Below, piece after piece: positions 1 to 6,509 of a stretch of 7,441 nt of DNA. A program made the position numbers and the translations under genes. Under the pieces are notes generated by a model, which searched no databases, was not told the DNA's origin, and saw only the letters and a program-made list of their open reading frames with translations. How positions within the stretch are numbered: the first letter of the stretch is position 1; every line of letters starts with the position of its first letter. Source of the stretch: Caldifarciminota bacterium (GTDB lineage Bacteria > Hydrothermota > Tepidihabitantia > Tepidihabitantales > CAIPLT01); the NCBI GenBank assembly GCA_025061975.1, contig JANXBB010000205.1, forward strand, positions 1-7,441. The letters are read 5' to 3'.

Positions 1-1635
1 ATCAATTTAAGAACTTGGGTTAAAAACTATGGGAACGCAACGGCACAAAATGTCTTGGGATATATAAGGAATCTCCAAAACTATATTACAATTTCTGACT
101 CCTTAAAATTGTTTGGAACAATAGGAGCTTATGATTCAGCATTTAGCGGTATTAACGGTTATCGATTTACAGTGGCATCTGGTTGTACTAATGGAATGCG
201 AGTTAACTTTGAGCTTACTTGTCGTGACAGCTATGATTCAACATGGCGTTCGTTAATTTCCTTACGAATCGGCACACCGCGATTTTCCTATAGAACACAT
301 CTTATTTCCGATCCCCCGCCCGGTAATAATAACGGCCGGCTCGATCCTAATGAAACTGCGAATCTTTTAATAACCCTAATGAATTCCGGTTATGGACACG
401 GTTATAATGTCTCGGGCATTTTACGAAGTTTTGATTCGAGGCTACTCGTAATTGATTCTGTAGGTAATTTCGGCACGATCTTTTCTGAAACTACCGGCAC
501 TAATTATCAAGACCCCTTTACACTTTATGCCAGCAATAATATTAGTCCGGGAACTCCAATCCCATGTTCATTATATATTAATGCTGCTGGTAATTATATT
601 ACAAAATTGGGTGTAAATATTATAGTAGGTGAATTTCGAATTATTGATCCAATTCCTGACGGACCAAGAATACCGGCACGATATTGGGCATATGATGATA
701 TTGATACAATTTATACTCATGCACCAATTTTTAACTGGATAGAAATAAAAAACATTGGCACCAGGATAACTTATAACCATAACGACCAAGTTAGAAAAGT
801 GCCCGTGCCTCAGGGTTTTGTTCTAAGATTCTACGGAATTCGTTACGACACAATAAGTGTTAGCGTCGATGGGTTTATTCGGTTAGGTGCCGATACAACC
901 CGCGATTATTCAAACAGTCCAATTCCGGATCCAGATGGACCAGCGCCAATGCTTGCAGTCAAGTGGGATGATCTTTATCATTCTAATACCGGAAGTTACG
1001 GAGGAATTTGGTGGTATTATCATCCGATATTGAATGCATTAATTGTTGAATGGGATAGCGTGTATTATTACAATGCGACATCAACTCGTGATAAGTTTCA
1101 AGTAATCATTTACGACTCCACAGCGTTCCCCACTCCAAGTGGTGACAATTTAATAATTTACCAATATTTAACTGCCAATCTTAACAATAGTGCAACCGTA
1201 GGTATTGAGGATCCGACCGAAACTGTGGGCATTCAATATTTATATAACGGCTCATACCATCCAGCAGCAGCAGGGCTTGTTCCAAACCGGGCAATAAAAT
1301 TTATTACCGAAGAACCTACAACAAGTTATGAGGAACATCTCTTATCAGGGGTTATGCCTAAAGAAAAGTTATTTACAACCTATCCCAATCCTTTTACGTC
1401 TTATATTACAATAAAGTATCTGGTTCGTAAAAAAGGAGAAATAACTCTTAAAATCTATAATGCATCAGGTCAACTCGTTAATAAGTTAATCGAAGGCGAA
1501 GTAAATCCGGGAACTTATACAGTTAAGTGGGATGGTCGAACTCCTACTCGAGAAAGACTTGCGCCCGGAATTTATTTTGTTAAACTTACCACTCCGGAAA
1601 GTTCTGAACTACAAAAAATATTACTTGTAAAATAA
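1..1635 (+). CDS. Secreted multidomain protein with C-terminal sorting tail (3' part; 5' end outside window)
   Basis: The frame is open from base 1 and the first residues already lie inside a domain, so the true start is upstream; the TTG at 55 is not a credible start. In order I see: a C25-peptidase-style Ig-like module (about nt 1-280, with VKNYGNATAQNV); a second, similar module (about 285-640, with DPNETANLLITLMNSGYGHG); a nidogen-like beta domain (about 680-1315, with the conserved pattern FYGIRYD, VDGFIRLG and AVKWDDL); and a C-terminal tail (about 1345-1635) with YPNPF, GTYTVKWDG and GIYFVKL. That tail is typical of Por/T9SS type A or FlgD-like sorting domains, which target proteins to the cell surface or outside. 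No protease catalytic domain is visible; it could lie upstream, as in gingipain-like peptidases, or be absent. Surface or extracellular location is inferred from the architecture. The ending LLVK followed by TAA is 5 nt from the convergent aminotransferase stop. Confidence 0.85.
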   Translation: MNLRTWVKNYGNATAQNVLGYIRNLQNYITISDSLKLFGTIGAYDSAFSGINGYRFTVASGCTNGMRVNFELTCRDSYDSTWRSLISLRIGTPRFSYRTHLISDPPPGNNNGRLDPNETANLLITLMNSGYGHGYNVSGILRSFDSRLLVIDSVGNFGTIFSETTGTNYQDPFTLYASNNISPGTPIPCSLYINAAGNYITKLGVNIIVGEFRIIDPIPDGPRIPARYWAYDDIDTIYTHAPIFNWIEIKNIGTRITYNHNDQVRKVPVPQGFVLRFYGIRYDTISVSVDGFIRLGADTTRDYSNSPIPDPDGPAPMLAVKWDDLYHSNTGSYGGIWWYYHPILNALIVEWDSVYYYNATSTRDKFQVIIYDSTAFPTPSGDNLIIYQYLTANLNNSATVGIEDPTETVGIQYLYNGSYHPAAAGLVPNRAIKFITEEPTTSYEEHLLSGVMPKEKLFTTYPNPFTSYITIKYLVRKKGEITLKIYNASGQLVNKLIEGEVNPGTYTVKWDGRTPTRERLAPGIYFVKLTTPESSELQKILLVK

Positions 1636-1662
1636 AGAACTTACTTCTCGATAAGCTTTTTT
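1634..1662. terminator. Weak possible bidirectional terminator between convergent genes
   Basis: An interrupted stem lies across the two convergent stop codons: AAAG (1634-1637) plus CTTA (1640-1643) pair with TAAG (1652-1655) plus CTTT (1656-1659). There is a 2-nt bulge and an 8-nt loop. On the plus strand it runs into TTT and on the minus strand into CTTTATTTT. The stem has only two G-C pairs and would be unstable, so this is suggested more by its position than by its strength. Confidence 0.25.
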
Positions 1663-2864
1663 ATCCGCCTTATTGCTTCTTGAATATTTTCAACTGAATT
1701 AGCATAGGAAAACCGTATATATCCTTCACCGTATTTTCCAAAACAGGTCCCAGAAAGACAAGCCACCCCAGCTTCTTGGAGAAGTCGGTCCGCAAGCTCT
1801 TTTGCATTATAACCGGTTTCTTTAACATTAGCAAACACGTAAAAAGCACCTTCGGGTTTTTTGCAACTAAATCCTTTTATTGAATTTATGCCTTCAACAA
1901 TTACATCACGTCGCCGCTTGAACTCCTGGCGCATCCGTTCAGGTTCATCTTGTGGACCAAGTAAAGCTTCAATACACGCTCGTTGGATAAACGTTGTAGT
2001 GCACGAGTTTATATTAGTCTCAATCCGTGCAAGTTCTTTTGCTAAATCTGGATGCATAATCCCATAACCAATACGCCAACCGGTCATAGCATAAGTTTTA
2101 GAAAATCCGTCAAGAATAATTGTCCGCTCCCGCATTCCAGGAAACTTAGCAATAGTCTCAAAAGGCGTCTCGTAAGTAATTCTTGAATAAATCTCGTCTG
2201 ATAAAATCCAGAGATCCTCGTACGGTTCTAAGATTTTAGCCATTTCAGCAAGAAAATCGTGAGTCATAATGCTTCCACACGGATTATGGGGGGTATTAAT
2301 AATAAGCATTCTGGTTTTCTTGTTTAAAATCTTTTTTAAATGCTTAAGATCCGGTAAGAAGTTGTTTTTTTCTAAAAGAGGCAACGGAATAGGTTTTCCC
2401 CCCATAAACTTAATCATTGACTCGTAGATTGGAAAACCGGGGTTAACATAAATAACTTCGTCGCCATCTTCAACCAAAGCCATAATTGCAAAAGACATTA
2501 TTGGTTTAGCACCCGGCGTCACTACAACTTCGTCTGCGGAAAACTTCATTCCCCGAAGTTCGCCGGCTTTTTGGGCAATAGCTTCACGTAACTCAGGAAG
2601 TCCTTGTGATGGTCCGTAATGAGTATAGCCTTCATCTAAAGCTTTTTTTGCCGCTTCTTTAATATTTTTCGGTGTGTCAAAATCCGGCTCGCCAATTTCT
2701 AAGTGGATAACATGTTTACCTTGAGCTTCAAGTTGTTTAGCACGCACAAGCACATCAAAAGCGGTCTCAGTGCCCATTTGTTTCATTCGTGACGATTCCG
2801 GAAGTCCACATGCTAATGTGCATGCTTTTAATTTTTTTATTCTTTTGGTTTTTTTTACTACCAT
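1641..2864 (-). CDS. Pyridoxal-phosphate-dependent class I/II aminotransferase (aspartate aminotransferase-like)
   Basis: A 407-residue fold-type I PLP enzyme that transfers an amino group between an amino acid and a 2-oxo acid in the cytoplasm. Visible family residues are N194 in TPHNPCG, D223 in SDEIYS (pyridine nitrogen), Y226, the Schiff-base lysine K256 in DGFSKTYAMTGWR, R264 (cofactor phosphate) and R384 in GYIRFSYA (substrate carboxylate). The N-terminal block GTETAFDVL...GEPDFDTP places it in the bacterial/archaeal aspartate-aminotransferase-like branch. Substrate cannot be fixed from sequence: aspartate, alanine or aromatic amino acids are all possible. The start at 2864 is supported by AAAGGAG (2873-2879) 8 nt upstream; the internal ATG at residue 27 has no such site. 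Starting here gives a basic extension of about 25 residues with two cysteines (C15, C19) before the conserved core. It is the last gene of the talC-tkt operon, 24 nt after transketolase. Confidence 0.9.
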   Translation of the reverse strand: MVVKKTKRIKKLKACTLACGLPESSRMKQMGTETAFDVLVRAKQLEAQGKHVIHLEIGEPDFDTPKNIKEAAKKALDEGYTHYGPSQGLPELREAIAQKAGELRGMKFSADEVVVTPGAKPIMSFAIMALVEDGDEVIYVNPGFPIYESMIKFMGGKPIPLPLLEKNNFLPDLKHLKKILNKKTRMLIINTPHNPCGSIMTHDFLAEMAKILEPYEDLWILSDEIYSRITYETPFETIAKFPGMRERTIILDGFSKTYAMTGWRIGYGIMHPDLAKELARIETNINSCTTTFIQRACIEALLGPQDEPERMRQEFKRRRDVIVEGINSIKGFSCKKPEGAFYVFANVKETGYNAKELADRLLQEAGVACLSGTCFGKYGEGYIRFSYANSVENIQEAIRRIKKLIEK

Positions 2865-2888
2865 CTTTTTTACTCCTTTTACAAAGGT

Positions 2889-4916
2889 TTATTTATTTTT
2901 AAAACTTTTTACTTGATCATAAACTTCTTTAGCTTTTGCCGCAATGTGCTCTCCAGAAACTTCAAACTCCCACATCAACTCCCAAGGTTGTCCCGATTCA
3001 CCAAATCGATCTTTAACTCCAATCATTCCCATTAGAATATTACGGCCTAAAAGTTTCGGAGTTTGCATAATCAATCCGGCAACCTGATTCCCTAATGCAC
3101 CAACTTGGTGTTCTTCAGCGGTAATAATCACACTGGTTTCTTCAGCACAACGAATAATTGTATCCTTATCCAGGGGCTTAAGCGTATGCATATTAACAAC
3201 CCGGACTTCTAATCCATACTCCATTTTTAAAATCCAAGCAGCACGCATTGCTTCAGGAACCTCAGGACCACAAGCAATAATTGTGATGTCTTCATTTTCG
3301 TTTTTATACTCAGTTGCCAAATAGACATCAAAAGCATCAATAAAGTTTTCTTTTTCGCCGCGGAACCGATAAATATTAGCTACCCCCCAAACATAAGGCG
3401 TTTCTTCGGTAGTTACAATTGGGGTTGCTTCACGCGCAAATCTAAGATACTTTGGACCTTTGATATTGAAAAGCATATATTTTGTAGCTTTTTTGGTCTC
3501 AATGACATCACACGGCACTGAAACATGCATATTGGGAAGACCGCAAATCTGAAAAAGATCCTCTAAACTTTGATGGGTAGCACCATCCGGCCCAACTGAA
3601 ACACCACCATGAGCTCCGGCAATAAAGACGTTAAAATTACCATAACATACCGTAGTCCTTAATTGATCTAAATTCCGCCCGGCGGCAAATACTCCATAAG
3701 TTCCAAAAACCGGCAATTTTCCTTCTTTTGCTAAACCAGCAGCTAATGCGGTAGCTGACTGTTCAGCAATTCCTGCTGATATCCAACGCTTTTTACGCTC
3801 TGGTTTACTTTCGTAGAATTTACTAATAGTAATTGAACCAGAAATATCCGCTCCAATACAAACAATACGCTCATCATCGCCCACTTCTTCTAAAGCTTGC
3901 CCAAAACCAAATCGGGTTGGTTCCATTTTTACTTTCATTATCGGCTGGCGATTCCAGAAATAATCTCTGCTAAACTTAGGAATTTTTACAGCAAGTTTTT
4001 TGTCAACTTCTTTTTGATAGTCTTCAGCTTTTTTTAGCAGGCGCTCGTAATCAATACGCTCAATAAGCCCTAAATCTTTTAAACCCTGTATCATCTCGTC
4101 TTTATTAGGAGCTTTTCCGTGCCAACCAGCAACATTTTCCATAAAACTCACTCCCTTACCTTTTACCGTGTGAGCGATAATCACGCTTGGTTTACCTTTA
4201 GTACTCTCCGCTTTCTTAAACGCCTCTAAAATCGATTCCATATCATGCCCGTCACATTCTATCACATTCCATTTAAAAGCTTCATACTTCTCTTTTAATG
4301 GATCAATATCCTGAACATCTTTAACCCAACCATCAATTTGAAGCCGATTCTTGTCAACAATTGAACACAGATTATCAAGTTGCCAATTACCCGCTTCCAT
4401 AACTGCTTCCCATATTTGTCCTTCTTGTAATTCGCCATCGCCGTTAATCACATAGACACGAAACTTTTTATTATCAAGCTTAGCACGTAAAGCAATGCCC
4501 ACACCAATTGAAAGCCCTTGACCTAAAGAACCGGTTGAAGCCTCAACTCCGGGAAGTTTAAGCCAATGGGGATGACCTTGATAAGGAGAATAAAGCTTTC
4601 TTAGCCTGACTACATCCTCAATATCATAATAACCGGCAGCCCCTAATCCTAAATATAGGCTTGGAGCTTTATGTCCAGTTGACCAAATAATCCGATCGCG
4701 ATCATCCCAAAAAGGATTTTCCGGGTCGTGGTTGGCAACTTTAAGATAAAGCGCTGCTGTAATATCCATAATTGAAAGAGTGCCTCCGGCATGTCCTGAA
4801 CCTGCTGCACACAGTGCAACTAAATTATAACCGCGCATCAGTCGCGCCCATTCTTTTAATTCCTCAATTGTGTAATCTCTTCTAATCTTTCCGGTTTTGG
4901 AGTCTATTATTGCCAT
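2889..4916 (-). CDS. tkt: Transketolase, full-length (fused N- and C-terminal halves)
   Basis: A 675-residue thiamine-diphosphate enzyme that moves two-carbon ketol units between ketose and aldose phosphates in the non-oxidative pentose phosphate pathway. The cofactor motif runs from GDGE (159-162) to DKN (N190). Conserved histidines appear in SGHAGG (H42), STGHKAP (H82), YQGHPH (H115, H117), WHGKAP (H266) and GATHQS (H448). The catalytic glutamate is E385 in AGIAEQSA. Residues 1-285 correspond to the N-terminal subunit and about 330-675 to the pyrimidine-binding and C-terminal domains. In many archaea and thermophiles these are two separate proteins; here they are joined by a charged linker (about 285-328). 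Residues about 508-545 form an extra segment before the C-terminal domain, seen in one bacterial subgroup by my recollection. All checked catalytic residues are present, so it should be active. The start follows GAGGGAG (4921-4927) with 4 nt spacing, and talC ends 21 nt upstream. Confidence 0.95.
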   Translation of the reverse strand: MAIIDSKTGKIRRDYTIEELKEWARLMRGYNLVALCAAGSGHAGGTLSIMDITAALYLKVANHDPENPFWDDRDRIIWSTGHKAPSLYLGLGAAGYYDIEDVVRLRKLYSPYQGHPHWLKLPGVEASTGSLGQGLSIGVGIALRAKLDNKKFRVYVINGDGELQEGQIWEAVMEAGNWQLDNLCSIVDKNRLQIDGWVKDVQDIDPLKEKYEAFKWNVIECDGHDMESILEAFKKAESTKGKPSVIIAHTVKGKGVSFMENVAGWHGKAPNKDEMIQGLKDLGLIERIDYERLLKKAEDYQKEVDKKLAVKIPKFSRDYFWNRQPIMKVKMEPTRFGFGQALEEVGDDERIVCIGADISGSITISKFYESKPERKKRWISAGIAEQSATALAAGLAKEGKLPVFGTYGVFAAGRNLDQLRTTVCYGNFNVFIAGAHGGVSVGPDGATHQSLEDLFQICGLPNMHVSVPCDVIETKKATKYMLFNIKGPKYLRFAREATPIVTTEETPYVWGVANIYRFRGEKENFIDAFDVYLATEYKNENEDITIIACGPEVPEAMRAAWILKMEYGLEVRVVNMHTLKPLDKDTIIRCAEETSVIITAEEHQVGALGNQVAGLIMQTPKLLGRNILMGMIGVKDRFGESGQPWELMWEFEVSGEHIAAKAKEVYDQVKSFKNK

Positions 4917-4937
4917 TAAGCTCCCTCACTTTCTTGG

Positions 4938-5588
4938 TTATTTTTTCGGTATTTTCTGATAATCTTCAAAAAACTTTTTAATTCCAATATCGGTTAATGG
5001 ATGAGAAACCATTTGTTTAAGAACCGCATAAGGCACAGTTGCAATATCTGCACCCATTCGCGCAGCTTCAACTACATGAAGCGGATTTCGAACACTGGCA
5101 ACAATGATCTCAGTCAAAAATCCGTAATTACGATAAATCTGCACAATATCGCTCACAATCTCCATACCAAAATGCGAAATATCGTCTAAACGCCCAACAA
5201 AAGGACTTACAAAAGTTGCACCGGCTTTAGCAGCTAAAAGTGCTTGATTGGGACTAAAAATCAATGTAACATTAGTTTTAATATTCTTTTCGCTTAAAAT
5301 TTTAACCGCTTTTAATCCTTCGGTAGTCATCGGAATTTTTATCGTAATATTTTTCGGGTTAATCCTTGCCCATTCTTCAGCTTCGCGGACCATTCCTTGA
5401 TGCTCAGTGCTTATCACTTCTACTGAAATTGGTCCATCAACAATCTGTGCAATTTCGGTAATACATTCTTTCATTTCTCGGCCTGTTTTAGCCACCAGTG
5501 TTGGATTAGTTGTCACACCGTCTAAAATTCCCCAACTTGCAACTTCGCGAATTTCGTTAACATCTGCTGAGTCAATAAAAATTTTCAT
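4938..5588 (-). CDS. talC: Small TalC-type transaldolase
   Basis: A 216-residue TIM-barrel class I aldolase of the TalC/MipB/fructose-6-phosphate aldolase family, much shorter than classical TalB (over 300 residues). It opens with FIDSAD (D6) and has GVTTNPT (24-30), the Schiff-base lysine K84 in IKIPMT, and TNVTLIFS (105-112). Two positions separate true transaldolases from fructose-6-phosphate aldolase. E. coli FsaA has Gln59 and Tyr131; by my alignment this protein has E57 and F130, the transaldolase state. The predicted reaction is therefore transfer of dihydroxyacetone between sedoheptulose-7-phosphate and glyceraldehyde-3-phosphate. Its partner transketolase is the next gene, 21 nt downstream, which supports the pathway assignment. 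It has the best ribosome binding site in the operon, AAGGAGG (5593-5599), 4 nt before ATG, and is first in a likely three-gene transcript. Confidence 0.95.
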   Translation of the reverse strand: MKIFIDSADVNEIREVASWGILDGVTTNPTLVAKTGREMKECITEIAQIVDGPISVEVISTEHQGMVREAEEWARINPKNITIKIPMTTEGLKAVKILSEKNIKTNVTLIFSPNQALLAAKAGATFVSPFVGRLDDISHFGMEIVSDIVQIYRNYGFLTEIIVASVRNPLHVVEAARMGADIATVPYAVLKQMVSHPLTDIGIKKFFEDYQKIPKK

Positions 5589-5624
5589 AAAGCCTCCTTA
5601 TAAAGGTTAATATTTCTTGAGGAA

Positions 5625-5644
5625 TTCCCAAGCTTTTACGGGAA
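5625..5644 (-). promoter_or_regulatory. Possible hairpin in the talC operon 5' leader
   Basis: TTCCC (5625-5629) and GGGAA (5640-5644) can pair around a 10-nt loop inside the predicted roughly 80-nt untranslated leader of talC. There is no U-run after it, so it is not a terminator. An overlapping imperfect palindrome centred on GGAATTCC-like sequence at 5616-5632 could instead be a protein site. No known riboswitch is recognised. Confidence 0.25.
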
Positions 5645-5674
5645 CTTATCATAAAATAAAATAATTAGATAACA

Positions 5675-5703
5675 ATTATAATAAAAAAATTGTAAAATGT
5701 AAA
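5675..5703 (-). promoter_or_regulatory. Sigma70-type promoter for the talC-tkt-aminotransferase operon
   Basis: Read on the minus strand, a TTTACA -35 box (5698-5703) and a perfect TATAAT -10 box (5675-5680) are separated by 17 nt. Transcription would begin near 5668 and give an approximately 80-nt leader before talC. Only one base departs from the consensus hexamers. The site is divergent from the promoter at 5749-5776. Confidence 0.65.
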
Positions 5704-5748
5704 GAGGATTTAAAAATCTTATGAAGTTTTAAAATTATTTAATAATAC

Positions 5749-5776
5749 TTGACAAAACTTAAATTTTTGTTAAAAT
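5749..5776 (+). promoter_or_regulatory. Sigma70-type promoter driving a putative small RNA
   Basis: A perfect TTGACA -35 box (5749-5754) is followed after 16 nt by a TAAAAT -10 box (5771-5776). Transcription should start near 5783. No plus-strand gene lies downstream: the next gene, rhomboid, is on the minus strand with its 3' end facing. The promoter therefore most likely serves a non-coding RNA. Confidence 0.6.
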
Positions 5777-5782
5777 TTCTAT

Positions 5783-5851
5783 AGTCGGCTTCTCACACCC
5801 TCCTTTCTTAACATCCTCCTTACCCCTCCAGTTTTGGAGGGGTAATTTTTT
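5783..5851 (+). ncRNA. Putative small RNA with three anti-Shine-Dalgarno CCUCC motifs
   Basis: An orphan plus-strand promoter and an intrinsic terminator bracket about 69 nt that contain no start codon with a ribosome binding site. The unpaired 5' part is pyrimidine-rich and carries CCCTCC (5798-5803) followed by TTTCT, and CCTCCTTA (5815-5822). A third copy, CCCCTCC (5823-5829), forms the 5' arm of the terminator stem. CCUCCUU is the sequence at the 3' end of 16S rRNA that binds mRNA ribosome binding sites, so this RNA could pair with GGAGG-type sites, as C-rich Firmicute sRNAs such as RsaE do. I recognise no known RNA family. Evidence for transcription is only the promoter plus terminator; it could also be an antisense RNA for the rhomboid 3' end. 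Confidence 0.45.
5821..5851 (+). terminator. Strong intrinsic terminator (plus strand)
   Basis: A perfect 9-bp stem, TACCCCTCC (5821-5829) with GGAGGGGTA (5836-5844), closes a 6-nt loop. It is followed by A and then TTTTTT (5846-5851). On the minus strand the hairpin is followed by AAGGAGG and not a U-run, so it should act only on plus-strand transcription. Its T-run overlaps the rhomboid stop codon (5850-5852). Confidence 0.8.
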
Positions 5852-6506
5852 AATAAATCTCGTAGTAAATTTTTCGCCGCCTTCGGAAAAATATTCCAAA
5901 TATAAGACCTACTACAAAACCTCCAATATGTGCAAAATAAGCAACCCCGCTATGCCCTCCAATACTACTAAAACCATATAAAAGTTGTAAAAATATCCAA
6001 AATCCTAAAAAGAATCCTGCAGGAAGCAGCACAATCCGCAGAAAAAACCCTAAAGGAATCAAAGTTAAAATTCGTGCCGACGGATAAAGGACTAAATAAG
6101 CGCCTAAGACTCCGGAAACTGCACCTGAAGCACCAATAGTCGGAATTGGTGATGTGGGGACAATAAAAATATGAGCGAAACTTCCTACAAGTCCGGATAA
6201 CAGATACATAACTATAAACCAGAATTTACCTAAAGTATCCTCAACATTATCGCCAAAAATCCAAAGATAAAGCATATTGCCTAAAATATGCGCAAAGTTT
6301 GCATGAATAAACATTGCTGTAAACAGAGTGTAAAGATTTTCACCATAAAGAATATTTATTGGCACGACTCCAAAATTTATAAAAAAGTCTCGGAGGTCTG
6401 GTCCTAAAGATAGCTCATAAAGGTATACTAAAGCATTAGCACCAACAATAAGATAAGTGATTATGGGCCGGCGTTCTGATGGAATATCATCTCTTAATGG
6501 AAGCAT
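5850..6506 (-). CDS. Rhomboid family intramembrane serine protease
   Basis: A 218-residue polytopic membrane protein that cleaves substrate transmembrane helices within the membrane. It begins with the usual bacterial rhomboid opening, PLRDDIPSERRP, directly before the first membrane segment (about 15-33). The catalytic pair is present: S127 in GASGAVSG and H193 in FAHIGGF. The oxyanion-side motif HILGN (H73, N77) sits in FAHILGNMLYLW. About six hydrophobic segments are seen (roughly 15-33, 58-84, 94-116, 122-142, 145-175, 188-207), followed by a basic tail RRRRK. The length fits the compact six-helix bacterial form with no extra domains. Its ATG is 3 nt after the ispF stop, and the ribosome binding site is weak (AAGAGA inside the ispF end), suggesting translational coupling. 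Substrate unknown. Confidence 0.93.
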   Translation of the reverse strand: MLPLRDDIPSERRPIITYLIVGANALVYLYELSLGPDLRDFFINFGVVPINILYGENLYTLFTAMFIHANFAHILGNMLYLWIFGDNVEDTLGKFWFIVMYLLSGLVGSFAHIFIVPTSPIPTIGASGAVSGVLGAYLVLYPSARILTLIPLGFFLRIVLLPAGFFLGFWIFLQLLYGFSSIGGHSGVAYFAHIGGFVVGLIFGIFFRRRRKIYYEIY

Positions 6507-6509
6507 TGT

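Noticed and set aside
55..57. TTG at 55 as the start of the first gene
   Set aside because: The frame is open to base 1 and conserved Ig-like sequence precedes it, so the gene continues upstream of the window.
571..789. Minus-strand ORF inside the secreted protein gene
   Set aside because: It overlaps a well-supported gene, shows no domain and has low-complexity composition; it is a shadow frame.
1861..2067. Plus-strand ORF antisense to the aminotransferase
   Set aside because: It lies fully over conserved aminotransferase sequence and has no family resemblance.
5001..5610. Two plus-strand ORFs (5001-5189, 5407-5610) antisense to talC
   Set aside because: Both are mirror frames of the conserved TalC coding sequence without recognisable protein features.
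5780..5818. Minus-strand 11-codon ORF (MLRKEGVRSRL) opposite the putative sRNA
   Set aside because: AAGGAGG directly touches its ATG with no spacing, it is very short, and the plus-strand promoter and terminator explain the region better.
5821..5844. The hairpin as the terminator of the ispF-rhomboid operon
   Set aside because: In the minus direction the stem is followed by AAGGAGG and not a U-run, so it is not a standard intrinsic terminator for that strand.
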